Positions 34,631-41,978 of a DNA stretch of 64,000 nucleotides are shown piece by piece. Each line of letters opens with the position of its first letter. The stretch's first letter is position 1. The stretch is from the NCBI GenBank assembly GCA_965231025.1, contig OZ246407.1, forward strand, positions 1,364,001-1,428,000, read 5' to 3'. The translations under genes and the position numbers were made by a program. The stretch comes from PALSA-1335 sp965231025. GTDB taxonomy: Bacteria; Patescibacteriota; Gracilibacteria; UBA1369. Under the pieces are notes generated by a model, which ran no database searches, had not been told where the DNA came from, and worked only from the letters and a program-made list of their open reading frames with translations.

Positions 34631-34659
34631 GAGAAGGTGGACAAAAAACAGGATACGTA

Positions 34660-34687
34660 TAATTACATATTCCATGTAAAATGTCAA
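34660..34687 (-). promoter_or_regulatory. Likely promoter of the small acidic protein gene
   Basis: Minus strand TTGACA (34687-34682), 16-bp spacer, TAATTA (34665-34660). The -10 is weak. Confidence 0.45.
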
Positions 34688-34708
34688 GAGGCACCGAAGA
34701 TATATCGA

Positions 34709-35311
34709 CTAGTCGTCATCATGTTCGCGGTCCTGCTTGTCCCTCTCTCCGTTCTTGCGGGAATCGGAGTCGTGATCACCATCATCGGCGCAGACGCCAA
34801 GATAGTCCCCATGCGCAAGGTGGGCCGGAATGGCCTCATCCGGAAGACACAGGGTATGTTCATTTTCAACATTTCCCGGAGGTAAATGGCACACGGTGAC
34901 CTTTTTGCCTTTCTTACAGGTGTTCTCATCAACCGGCGGTGGCGCAGGTGGCTCAACATAGGTAAACCCGTTGGTGAAAGTTGAGAATCCATTGCTGTTC
35001 GCAACAACGACATTCACCGGGCCTGCGGTGTGGGCGGGAGTCACAACATTCATCTGTGAGGCGGTCCCGGAAACAACCGTAGCGGCAATGCCATCAAAAC
35101 TTACACTGTCGCTTGGATCAAAATTGGACCCGGAGACGGTCACGGAAGTTCCTCCGGCCGTAGGTCCTGAATTTGGCAAGACGGAAAGAATAACCGGCAC
35201 GGGCGGACTCGTGATGGCAAAAGCGCCCTGGGTGTAAGCGACAACCGTTACAACCGTCAGCATGGCGGCCACGGTGCCAAAGAGTTGGAGATGTTGGGTA
35301 TTGATTTTCAT
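34709..35311 (-). CDS. Secreted IPT/TIG domain protein with PPGN/HGDYLG motif
   Basis: 200 residues. Signal peptide (about 1-32, ending TQGAFA), then one IPT/TIG immunoglobulin-like domain (about 37-118: VLPNSGPTAGGTSVTVSGSNF, VSFDGIAATVVS, GPVNVVVANSNG). A Pro-rich linker leads to a Cys-containing motif (KVTVCHLPPGNVENEHTLCL ... IPAHLAHGDYLGVC) that recurs in many secreted bacterial proteins with unknown role. The tail is a charged Asp/His/Arg/Glu run. An exported surface protein is likely; partner unknown. Confidence 0.82.
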   Translation of the reverse strand: MKINTQHLQLFGTVAAMLTVVTVVAYTQGAFAITSPPVPVILSVLPNSGPTAGGTSVTVSGSNFDPSDSVSFDGIAATVVSGTASQMNVVTPAHTAGPVNVVVANSNGFSTFTNGFTYVEPPAPPPVDENTCKKGKKVTVCHLPPGNVENEHTLCLPDEAIPAHLAHGDYLGVCADDGDHDSDSRKNGERDKQDREHDDD

Positions 35312-35345
35312 AACCTGTAGAAGTAAAGATTTACGACATCATGTT

Positions 35346-35374
35346 ATTATAACATAATTTATAGACAGGCGCAA
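35346..35374 (-). promoter_or_regulatory. Promoter of the IPT/TIG gene
   Basis: Minus strand TTGCGC (35374-35369), 17-bp spacer, TATAAT (35351-35346). It starts directly beside the cold-shock gene terminator. Confidence 0.65.
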
Positions 35375-35407
35375 CAAAAAGGCCGGGGATCTTTCGAAAC
35401 CCGGCCT
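35375..35407 (-). terminator. Terminator of the cold-shock protein gene
   Basis: Minus strand: GAGGCCGGG, 12-base loop, CCCGGCC, then a T-run. Strong GC stem. Confidence 0.82.
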
Positions 35408-35428
35408 CTCAATGCTTGAACTTGACGT

Positions 35429-35629
35429 TTAAGCTTTTGCTACGTTGGTAGCCTTAGGACCCTTTGGAGAGTCGCCCATGTCAAACGTGACCGGGTCGTT
35501 CTCCTCGAGCTCCTCATATTTACCACCTGTAACGTCGTTACCGTGGAAGAATACATCCTTACCGCCCTCTTCAGGCTGGATGAATCCAAAGAAGCTCTCT
35601 TTCTTGAGCCTTTTGATGATACCTTTCAT
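35429..35629 (-). CDS. Cold-shock domain protein
   Basis: 66-residue single-stranded RNA/DNA-binding protein of the Csp family. RNP1 appears as FFGFIQPE and RNP2 as DVFFH; the start MKGIIKRL and end VTFDMGDSPKGPKATNV are typical. About 180 bases separate the start from the upstream gene, leaving room for a long leader as in other csp genes; no clear -35 was found there, only an extended -10 (TGCTATTGT near the upstream end). Single gene with its own terminator. Confidence 0.94.
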   Translation of the reverse strand: MKGIIKRLKKESFFGFIQPEEGGKDVFFHGNDVTGGKYEELEENDPVTFDMGDSPKGPKATNVAKA

Positions 35630-35769
35630 AAAAGAAAAGGTTATTGAATAAATTCCTCTAAGCTTCGCACTGTAGGAATCTACTCAAATCCCCTACAAAA
35701 CTCTACCTATTGGTAAGCTCACCATACACCTTTATCGCACAATAGCAAGCTGGTCACGTCAAACGGGGG

Positions 35770-35798
35770 CGAAAAATAGCCCTCCCGGGCGGGAGGGC
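35770..35798 (-). terminator. Terminator of the radical SAM gene
   Basis: Minus strand: GCCCTCCC, four-base loop, GGGAGGGC, then TATTTTT. Confidence 0.78.
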
Positions 35799-35808
35799 AT
35801 ACTTAAGA

Positions 35809-37320
35809 TCACTCATTTTTCACCCGTTCACGGATACCTTCCATGACTCTTTCGTAGAATCCTTCGGGGATGGAACCGCACCCTTTTTTGACACAGGTCC
35901 GTTCCTCTCCATTTTCGCACGGCAGGGTTGTACCTTCCGTTTTGGCGTAACACGGCTGTGTTAATGGAATTCGCCCATCAAGTCCCAAAGCTTCCCGTTC
36001 CTTCGCCTCCCGCACGAATCTTTCCCTTAATCTGTAGCCGATACTTCCCTTCCAGATCTCCTTGAGGGACTTTTTTCGGACATCCCTCTGATAGACATAC
36101 TCCCCTTTGTCGTTGCCCGGGCAGGCCATCACCTGACCGTCTTTCCTGACCAGCATGCCGCCGATGAACTGGTTGCAGGCATATCCTGCATAAGGGGAAA
36201 CTCCCTCCTGTTCAACCTGTTCGAGCGTAAAGATTTGTTTCCTAATCAGCATGGAATAGATTTCGATGTAGAGTTCCACCAGATCTTTTTCCTTGAACTC
36301 CGGATCAGTAATCTCTTTCATATTTGCCCCCTTGCCACTTAACATGGTCGGTGCGACCAGAACCGGAATATTTCTCTCCAGGCCATACTTGTAGATTTCA
36401 ACAACTTCATCAATGTTGTCCCGTAATACAGGTGCGCAGACGATTGCCAGACGTTGCTGATGAGGATCTTTGTTCAGTCCTGCTTCAGCCAGGTTTACAA
36501 AGGCCTGATTTCTGATCTCAAACAGATTGGGAAAATTCCGCGAATCAATTCTGCCCTGTTCCGTTATTCTGTCTGCGGAGACAAGTCCCAAAAGAATAGT
36601 CACATTTTCATAGGAAGCTATTTTGGCGCAAAATTCTTTTGCGGTGCTGATGCCCTTTTCACCGAATAATTGCTTTGCCTTTTCATCATCGCCAAGCACC
36701 ACGCCTTTGGTAAAGATACCTATTTTAATGCCGTTCTCCTGTAAGAAATCCAGAATTTCGAACAGGCGGGGATTGTGCATCAGTTCACCGGGGCCAAGAA
36801 ATTTAACATGTTTCACTCCAAGCTCCTTTGCCTCTTTGAGCATAAAGAAGACCTCTTCGGTGCTCATGAGTAAATTTCTGACCTCCCCGTCGCATTCAAA
36901 GCAGCCTTTGCATGCGATCCCGCAAGTCCTTCCGTACAGGTTTTTGGCTCTTCCAAAGATTTCCGCGCATTCCTCTTCATTAAGTTCCCGGTCTGTCGGG
37001 AATCCTTTGTTGACCGCCTCAGTATAATGGTCAGGATTAATGGAAATATCGAGCTGAGTTAACGTGAACGTTCCATCCGGCAAAGTTTCGCGCAGGTCTT
37101 CCTCCTGGACGCTCCATGCGCCGACCCATGGGCGGTAGCCCTGCGGATAACCTCCTGTAAATACCTTTGGAATCTCAGGATAAACCTTCTGTTTTTCATG
37201 CTGAACAGTTGCCTCTTCGGGTGTCGCCGGAATACTCGGACATTCCGCGCACCCCTGGCATTGTGGAGAATTTTCACCACAGTCCGTTGCCTGATTGTTG
37301 ATCGCTGTAAGTTTGTGCAT
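35809..37320 (-). CDS. Radical SAM protein with extra Cys clusters
   Basis: 503 residues. The core motif CGIACKGC (about residues 133-140, CxxxCxxC) binds the 4Fe-4S cluster that cleaves S-adenosylmethionine. The barrel follows (KHVKFLGPGELMHNP, IGIFTKGVVLG). A SPASM-like C-terminal part has several Cys (YACNQF, VMACPGND, QPCYAKTEGTTLPC, TCVKKGC). A Cys-rich N-terminal segment (CGENSPQCQGCAEC) is unusual. Substrate unknown; no short precursor peptide with clear features was found beside it. It is divergent from a TrmB-like regulator and its promoter overlaps a large palindrome. Confidence 0.85.
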   Translation of the reverse strand: MHKLTAINNQATDCGENSPQCQGCAECPSIPATPEEATVQHEKQKVYPEIPKVFTGGYPQGYRPWVGAWSVQEEDLRETLPDGTFTLTQLDISINPDHYTEAVNKGFPTDRELNEEECAEIFGRAKNLYGRTCGIACKGCFECDGEVRNLLMSTEEVFFMLKEAKELGVKHVKFLGPGELMHNPRLFEILDFLQENGIKIGIFTKGVVLGDDEKAKQLFGEKGISTAKEFCAKIASYENVTILLGLVSADRITEQGRIDSRNFPNLFEIRNQAFVNLAEAGLNKDPHQQRLAIVCAPVLRDNIDEVVEIYKYGLERNIPVLVAPTMLSGKGANMKEITDPEFKEKDLVELYIEIYSMLIRKQIFTLEQVEQEGVSPYAGYACNQFIGGMLVRKDGQVMACPGNDKGEYVYQRDVRKKSLKEIWKGSIGYRLRERFVREAKEREALGLDGRIPLTQPCYAKTEGTTLPCENGEERTCVKKGCGSIPEGFYERVMEGIRERVKNE

Positions 37321-37338
37321 ATGGGTAAGTTGACAAAT

Positions 37339-37370
37339 GTATAAAGGAGTACATGGTAACCTTTATATAC
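37339..37370. promoter_or_regulatory. 32-bp imperfect palindrome, likely operator
   Basis: GTATAAAGG ... CCTTTATATAC around a centre TACATGGTA. It overlaps the -10 and spacer of the radical SAM promoter and lies 39 bp upstream of the divergent regulator's -35. This suits binding by the adjacent TrmB-like regulator. Confidence 0.6.
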
Positions 37371-37381
37371 TAAATCGTCAA
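37353..37381 (-). promoter_or_regulatory. Promoter of the radical SAM gene
   Basis: Minus strand TTGACG (37381-37376), 17-bp spacer, TACCAT (37358-37353). The poor -10 fits a promoter that needs help or is tightly controlled. Confidence 0.5.
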
Positions 37382-37408
37382 TACTCTACCGACAGCATAA
37401 ACATTGTG

Positions 37409-37437
37409 TTGTAAAGCCTTATAGCAACTGTTATAAT
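37409..37437 (+). promoter_or_regulatory. Promoter of the TrmB-like regulator
   Basis: TTGTAA (37409-37414), 17-bp spacer, TATAAT (37432-37437). Predicted start near 37444. Confidence 0.65.
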
Positions 37438-37477
37438 TCAATTGTCGAAACAATTTCCACAACATTATTTCTGCAAT

Positions 37478-38233
37478 ATGATCGAAAAAGTCCTCACAGA
37501 TATCGGCCTGAGCACTAAAGAAGCGCGCCTGTATCTCACGTGCCTTCGGCTTGGTTCGCAAACCGCCTCCGTCATTGCCAAGTACTCCGGCGTGAACCGC
37601 ACCACGGTCTACGACATTTTTGAGGGGCTCATCAAAAAAGGGCTCGCCACAAAGATCGACAAAGGAACGGCCGTCTACTTCCAGGTACTCGATCCCAAGA
37701 ATCTGATGAACTATCTTGACCGCGATAAAAACGAATATCTTCGCAAAATCGAAAAACAGAAACAGGAGATTCAGGAAATTCTTCCGGCAATCCAGTCCAT
37801 TGAATCAACGGTAAGTACCAAACCAAAGGTTCAATTTTTTGAAGGAGAAAAAGGCATGCGTGAGGCCTATGAAGATACGCTCGGCTCCGACGAACCAATT
37901 CGCGCCTACGCGAATGTCGAGGAAATGCACAGGGCACTCCCCAACTTTTTCCCCGAATACTATCAGCGCCGCCACGACAAAAATATTTCGATTCAGGCGA
38001 TCTGCCCGGACAACGATCTTTCTAAGGAACGTAAGCTCCATGACAAGGAAGAACTCCGGAAAATAAAACTGATCCCGAACAAAAAATACTCATTTTCCCC
38101 GGAACTCAACATTTATAATGACAAAGTGCTCATAGCTTCCTGGAGGGAAAAAATGGCCATCATCATCGAATCCCGGGAAATCGCGGACCTCCACAAAAAA
38201 ATGTACGACCTGCTCTGGAGCAAACTGGAATAG
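37478..38233 (+). CDS. TrmB-family transcriptional regulator
   Basis: 251 residues. The winged helix-turn-helix at about residues 1-75 (MIEKVLTDIGLSTKEARLYLTCL, TASVIAKYSGVNRTTVYDIFEGLIKKGLA) is the TrmB DNA-binding domain. A coiled coil (about 85-115) follows, then a C-terminal ligand domain with phospholipase-D-like fold features (FFEGEKGMREAYEDTL, IRAYANVEEMHRALPNFFPEYYQRR). The family responds to sugars in archaea and is common in CPR with unknown ligands. ATG 37478 is preferred over a TTG at 37442, which lies at the transcript start. Confidence 0.88.
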   Translation: MIEKVLTDIGLSTKEARLYLTCLRLGSQTASVIAKYSGVNRTTVYDIFEGLIKKGLATKIDKGTAVYFQVLDPKNLMNYLDRDKNEYLRKIEKQKQEIQEILPAIQSIESTVSTKPKVQFFEGEKGMREAYEDTLGSDEPIRAYANVEEMHRALPNFFPEYYQRRHDKNISIQAICPDNDLSKERKLHDKEELRKIKLIPNKKYSFSPELNIYNDKVLIASWREKMAIIIESREIADLHKKMYDLLWSKLE

Positions 38234-38254
38234 CTACGCACCTCAGCTCTCCTC

Positions 38255-38638
38255 CTACTGTTTCCTGCAGAATTTTTCAAGTTGCCTTGATGCACCTGAC
38301 ACATCTCTTACCGGGTCTCCCGTCGAACTACTCACACGATCAATGTAAACCCGGCCAGTGTCTGGACTGACGAGAAGGTGTACAAATCTTTCTATGAAGA
38401 CGCCGGGGTTGCCGGGCTTACTCTTATCATGAGGATTAATATATTCTCCATCTTGATGAACTCGCCCTGTTACATAGTAACCAGTTACATGATCAAGGCC
38501 TTTTGATGGTTCCGTAACGGTAAATTCTTTAACATTTAGCCCTTTTGTTTTCAATCCTGCTATTTCTTCTTGGGTGACATCAACGATTTGTTTTCCTTGA
38601 AAATAGGGGATATTTTCGACGGAATGCTCGAGTTGCAT
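38255..38638 (-). CDS. Hypothetical protein, 127 residues
   Basis: Not recognised. A soluble mixed alpha/beta protein: IPYFQGKQIVDVTQEEIAGL, then VTGYYVTGRVHQDGEYINPHDKS, GVFIERFVHLLVSPDTGRVYIDRV. No signal peptide or span. It stands between the regulator (convergent, 21 bases) and tRNA-Asp. Composition is like its neighbours. Confidence 0.55.
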   Translation of the reverse strand: MQLEHSVENIPYFQGKQIVDVTQEEIAGLKTKGLNVKEFTVTEPSKGLDHVTGYYVTGRVHQDGEYINPHDKSKPGNPGVFIERFVHLLVSPDTGRVYIDRVSSSTGDPVRDVSGASRQLEKFCRKQ

Positions 38639-38749
38639 AAATAAATAATGAATGTCTATTCACATAATTATAGCATAATAACAATAATCGCACCATTTCC
38701 CGTTGGTAAAGTAAATGGTGGAATCCGCGGGACGCCCCCAAACGGCCAT

Positions 38750-38777
38750 GCCATGCGAAGCTTTAGCGAAGCATGGC
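38750..38777 (-). other. Hairpin at the 3' end of tRNA-Asp
   Basis: GCCATGC (38750-38756) can pair with GCATGGC (38771-38777); the loop holds GAAGCTTTAGCGAA. The second arm includes the encoded CCA end of the tRNA, so the precursor tail could fold back on the mature 3' end. The motif GCGAAGC occurs twice. Confidence 0.6.
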
Positions 38778-38850
38778 GGAACGGAGGGGACTCGAACCCC
38801 CGACCTCCACAGTGACAGTGTGGCGTTCTAACCAGCTGAACTACCGCTCC
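38774..38850 (-). tRNA. tRNA-Asp (anticodon GUC), CCA encoded
   Basis: 77-nt cloverleaf read on the minus strand: acceptor GGAGCGG/CCGTTCC (one G-T pair), D arm GTTC...GAAC, anticodon stem CCACA/TGTGG with loop CTGTCAC (anticodon GTC), T loop TTCGAGT, discriminator G and encoded CCA. Closely follows bacterial tRNA-Asp. GUC is one of the four anticodons modified to queuosine, and queG is in this window. Confidence 0.97.
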
Positions 38851-38978
38851 ACGTGCCCCGCCATCCGGTTCGCCAATACTGTCGTCACCAGGCAAATCCG
38901 AACCCTGAATTGAAAATGTCACAAAATTGCCTGCAAATGATAATGAACCGGCCCCCTTTTGGCAAGCTCATATTCATA

Positions 38979-39123
38979 TTGTGTTATAGTTTGTATTGCT
39001 TGAGGGGATTCACAAGTGCGAGCGGGCATGGAGTCCGCAGGACGAGCGAGCACTTGTGTATCAGCGCAGATCGCCTCGCAGGGGCGATCAAGCGGCCCGA
39101 AAGTGATACAAACTATGACACAA
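38979..39123. repeat. Structured element B: 23-bp inverted arms around a GC-rich core
   Basis: Arms at 38979-39001 and 39101-39123 are inverted copies (20 of 23 positions). Inside are a hairpin CACAAGTGC/GCACTTGTG (39011-39058), a hairpin GATCGCC/GGCGATC (39069-39089) and the core GGGGCGANCAAGCGGCCCGA shared with the element at 41979-42130. The right arm ends 3 bases before the glycosyltransferase ATG. Confidence 0.8.
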
Positions 39124-39126
39124 ACC

Positions 39127-40266
39127 ATGAAAATAGGCATCGACTGCAGAATGTACTCTTCCCGTTTCACCGGCATCGGCCGTTATGTGTACGAACTCAC
39201 GGAAAACCTGTTCCGCACAGACCAGAAAAATGAATATGTGCTCTTTTTCAACGAACCGGAATTTTCCCACTTTACGGTTCCGGGCCCCCGCGTCAAAAAA
39301 GTTTTGGTCGATGCTCCCCACTATTCGCTCGCCGAACAGACAAAATTTCTCCGCGCCCTCAATAAGGAAAAGCTGGACCTCATGCATTTTACCCATTTCA
39401 ACGCGCCGATTTTTTACCGACGCCCGTCGGTGGTCACCATTCACGATCTCACGCTTTCGTTTTACCCGGGAAAGAAAATGTCCTCCCCCCTCTACCGTTT
39501 CGGCTACCACGTGACGATCAAATCCGCTGTGAGAAAAGCCAAAAAAATCATCGCGGTCTCCTTCAATACCAAAAAAGATCTGCAGAAACTTTTCCACGCC
39601 CCGGACGAAAAAATCAGCGTGATTTATGAGGGAGTCCACGAAAAGTTCCAGCCGGTAAAGGATCAGGTCGACCAAAAAAAACTCCAGAACGTGAAAGAAA
39701 AATACAAACTTGATAAACCCTACTTGCTCTACACCGGGGTCTGGCGCAGCCACAAAAATCTGCCGAACCTCCTGCATGCTTTTCATATCCTCAAAAATGA
39801 ATACGGCTTCGACGGGAATCTGGTGATCACGGGAAGAAAAGACCCGGTCTACGCCCCGGAACTGGAAGAAAAAACACTTTCCCTCAAACTGGAAGATGAC
39901 GTGATATTTACCGGCCTGGTGGAAGAAAAAGACCTCGTGCCCTTATACAACGGCGCGCTCGCCTACGTATTCCCCTCACTGTATGAAGGGTTCGGACTGC
40001 CGCCGCTGGAAGCCATGCAGTGCGGCGTACCGGTTATCGCATCGGACATCTCTTCCATCCCGGAAATTTGCGGAAAAGGGAATGCGGTATTTTTTGATCC
40101 CCGGAGCCCGGAAGACATGGCGGAAAAAATATTTGAAGTCACGAGCCAAAAATCGTTGCGTGAAAAACTGATTGCCAACGGACTCCAAAGGGTGAAACAA
40201 TTCTCCTGGACAAAGATGACCCTCGAAACGCTCCGGGTATACGCCCAGGCGCTCCATAAAGAATAA
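39127..40266 (+). CDS. Glycosyltransferase family 4 (GT-B fold)
   Basis: 379 residues. N-terminal MKIGIDCRMYSSRFTGIGRYVYEL is the donor/acceptor entry motif seen in GT4 enzymes. The C-terminal domain has LLYTGVWRSHKNLPNLLHAF, ITGRKD, DDVIFTGLVEEKDLVPLYNGALAYVFPSLYEGFGLPPLEAMQCGVPVIASDISSIPE (EX7E motif in EGFGLPPLE). It transfers a sugar from a nucleotide sugar, probably for a surface glycan; the substrate is unknown. The frame is open upstream through element B, but that translation is arginine/alanine-rich and unlike the family, so 39127 is the start. Confidence 0.93.
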   Translation: MKIGIDCRMYSSRFTGIGRYVYELTENLFRTDQKNEYVLFFNEPEFSHFTVPGPRVKKVLVDAPHYSLAEQTKFLRALNKEKLDLMHFTHFNAPIFYRRPSVVTIHDLTLSFYPGKKMSSPLYRFGYHVTIKSAVRKAKKIIAVSFNTKKDLQKLFHAPDEKISVIYEGVHEKFQPVKDQVDQKKLQNVKEKYKLDKPYLLYTGVWRSHKNLPNLLHAFHILKNEYGFDGNLVITGRKDPVYAPELEEKTLSLKLEDDVIFTGLVEEKDLVPLYNGALAYVFPSLYEGFGLPPLEAMQCGVPVIASDISSIPEICGKGNAVFFDPRSPEDMAEKIFEVTSQKSLREKLIANGLQRVKQFSWTKMTLETLRVYAQALHKE

Positions 40267-40598
40267 TGATGTTCCACGCATTCCAAAAATTTCTTCCAAA
40301 GGCCGCGGCCGAATACAACTTCACCAAGCAGCTCGAAGCGGTGAAAATCTGCCAGGAGTTCCGCAGTCTTTCCAAAAACCTGCTTCCTCTGGAAGCGGCG
40401 GAGCAGACGTTCCCAAAATCCTTTGACGGCAAAACCCTGACCGTGGGGGTGCTCAACTCGGCCTGCGCGCAGCAGGTGGCGATGCTGAAACACCAGATTC
40501 TTGAAGAGATAAACAAAAAATACGGCTCCAAAGCCCTCCAGAACATCAAGATAGAAATGACGGACAAACTCCCCGGAACTGCCGTCGACGAGAATTGA
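40266..40598 (+). CDS. DciA/DUF721-like protein
   Basis: 110 residues. The pattern ALTVGVLNSACAQQVAML-like segment (DGKTLTVGVLNSACAQQVAMLKHQILEEINKKYG) followed by IKIEMTD matches the DUF721/DciA domain, a helicase-loading protein in bacteria without DnaC. It starts on the A of the preceding TAA (ATGATG). Ends with TGA. Without other replication genes nearby, the assignment rests on the domain pattern alone. Confidence 0.72.
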   Translation: MMFHAFQKFLPKAAAEYNFTKQLEAVKICQEFRSLSKNLLPLEAAEQTFPKSFDGKTLTVGVLNSACAQQVAMLKHQILEEINKKYGSKALQNIKIEMTDKLPGTAVDEN

Positions 40599-40632
40599 CG
40601 AGAAGAATCAGCCAAAAACGCCCGTCCAAAGC

Positions 40633-40660
40633 TTGACATTCCCCATTCCTACGCTAAACT
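40633..40660 (+). promoter_or_regulatory. Promoter of rpsP-khpA
   Basis: TTGACA (40633-40638), 16-bp spacer, TAAACT (40655-40660). Predicted start near 40667, leaving a leader of about 160 bases. Confidence 0.72.
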
Positions 40661-40666
40661 TGAACC

Positions 40667-40828
40667 GTTTTTACGAACAGCCGTAGCGCAGCAAAAGCCG
40701 CGCCGCCGGCAGGCCAAAAGCCCATTTCCGTCCCTTCAAAACGGAAGTTCCCCTCATTCGAAAAACACCACTTTTTAAGAAGCGCGAGCTCCTTATACCC
40801 TATACCATATACTTTATACCCCATACAC
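40667..40828 (+). promoter_or_regulatory. Long leader of rpsP
   Basis: About 160 bases with a hairpin TTCCGT...ACGGAA near the middle and a run of TATACC/TATAC repeats just before the ATG. Ribosomal-protein leaders often carry a control structure. No known S16 site is recognised. Confidence 0.4.
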
Positions 40829-41176
40829 ATGTTACGAATCAGACTCACCCGCACCGGACGCGCAAAGCAGGAATCTTTCCGTATTGTGGTCGCGGAACAC
40901 GCTCGCCCCGTCAAAGGAAAATTCATTGAAGTGGTCGGCCATTATCAGCCGGCAAAAGCCGCAAAACCTCTGGAAATTCAAAAAGAACGCATCGAATACT
41001 GGATGAGCAAAGGAGCACAGCCATCAAGTCACGTGGCTTCTTTACTGAAGAAAAAAGGTTTCGCCAACATGGAAAAGTACATTGCCAAGCGTCAGAAAGA
41101 CATGAAGAAGAAGGGCGAAGAAGTGGCTAAACCTGCAGCTCCAGCCGCTAAAGAGGCAGCCCCGGCCGCGGCCTAG
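40829..41176 (+). CDS. rpsP: Small ribosomal subunit protein bS16
   Basis: 115 residues. MLRIRLTRTGRAKQESFRIVVAEHARPVKGKFIEVVGHYQP is the S16 signature; IEYWMSKGAQPSSHVASLLKKKG follows. The Ala/Pro/Lys-rich tail (about 30 residues) is an extension over the usual 80-90. Binds 16S rRNA and helps assembly. The KH gene khpA follows, the usual arrangement. Confidence 0.97.
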   Translation: MLRIRLTRTGRAKQESFRIVVAEHARPVKGKFIEVVGHYQPAKAAKPLEIQKERIEYWMSKGAQPSSHVASLLKKKGFANMEKYIAKRQKDMKKKGEEVAKPAAPAAKEAAPAAA

Positions 41177-41221
41177 TTCTCCACCGCAAAGTCTCACACC
41201 ATAGTCCTTAATTCTTACCTT

Positions 41222-41518
41222 ATGGATGCAACGAAAGACTTCTCCCAAGGATCTGACCGTGACTTTGTCGAGTATATAGTGAAACAGATCGTTCAGCACC
41301 CCGACGACGTTGAAGTAACCCGTACCGTAGATGAAATGGGTGTACTCATCACGTTGAAAGTGAACAAGGACGATATGGGCAAGATCATTGGTAAGAGCGG
41401 CCAAACCGCAAAATCCCTTCGCATTCTCCTCCGCGTGATCGGCTCCAAAAACAACGCACGGGTCAATCTCAAAATCGTCGAACCGGATGGCACCGAAATC
41501 AGTTCAGACGCGCTGTAA
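41222..41518 (+). CDS. khpA: KH-domain RNA-binding protein KhpA (YlqC family)
   Basis: 98 residues with a single KH domain; the GxxG loop is in GKIIGKSGQTAKSLRILL (GKSG). The family binds RNA as a dimer with KhpB and affects cell size and elongation. Position after rpsP is the family norm. The start MDATKDFSQGSDRDFVEYIVKQIVQHPDDVEV matches. Confidence 0.92.
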   Translation: MDATKDFSQGSDRDFVEYIVKQIVQHPDDVEVTRTVDEMGVLITLKVNKDDMGKIIGKSGQTAKSLRILLRVIGSKNNARVNLKIVEPDGTEISSDAL

Positions 41519-41559
41519 TCAAAGGCGCAAATCCCCCTTAATTCCTAATAAAAATAACG

Positions 41560-41922
41560 ATGGCAGACATTCCAGCAAATTCAATCCTCGGGGCGGCTCA
41601 GCGCTATGACATTGTTGAAATCATCAACAAAGGTTTGGCATACGCAATCATCGTGGCCGGCCTTCTTTCCGTCGTGTTTATCTTTATCGGAGGTATTTCA
41701 TTCATTCTCTCCGGAGGACAGGAGGATAAAATCAAACAGGCCGTCAGCACCATCCGCTACGCCATTATCGGTTTGATCATCACGATTTTGTCCGTGGTGA
41801 TTGTTGGAACGGTGGGCCGCATCATCGGCCTGGACATCATCAAATATATCAATTTCAACGACATCATCACCAACATCCAGGGCCTGGGCAACAGCGCCAG
41901 CGGCGGAACCTCGTTGGACTAG
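41560..41922 (+). CDS. Two-span TrbC/VirB2-like membrane protein
   Basis: 120 residues. Two hydrophobic segments (about 25-50: GLAYAIIVAGLLSVVFIFIGGISFIL; about 67-92: YAIIGLIITILSVVIVGTVGRIIG) are joined by a short loop GGQEDKIKQAVSTI, the pattern of TrbC/VirB2-like proteins that is frequent in CPR genomes. Without type IV secretion genes nearby, a pilus role is not supported. It lies 41 bases after khpA and is followed by a terminator. Confidence 0.75.
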   Translation: MADIPANSILGAAQRYDIVEIINKGLAYAIIVAGLLSVVFIFIGGISFILSGGQEDKIKQAVSTIRYAIIGLIITILSVVIVGTVGRIIGLDIIKYINFNDIITNIQGLGNSASGGTSLD

Positions 41923-41940
41923 CATCGTTTCAAAATCATG

Positions 41941-41972
41941 AAAATCCCGTCCCTCAAAAGCCGGGATTTTTT
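41941..41972 (+). terminator. Terminator after the TrbC-like gene
   Basis: AAAATCCCG, 12-base loop, CGGGATTTTTT. Confidence 0.8.
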
Positions 41973-41978
41973 GAATTG

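Noticed and set aside
38668..38922. Minus-strand open frame across tRNA-Asp
   Set aside because: The frame spans the tRNA and its hairpin, so it is not coding.
39016..39126. Upstream extension of the glycosyltransferase frame through element B
   Set aside because: The extra 37 residues are Arg/Ala/Ser-rich and unlike the family start, and the region is a repeat element.
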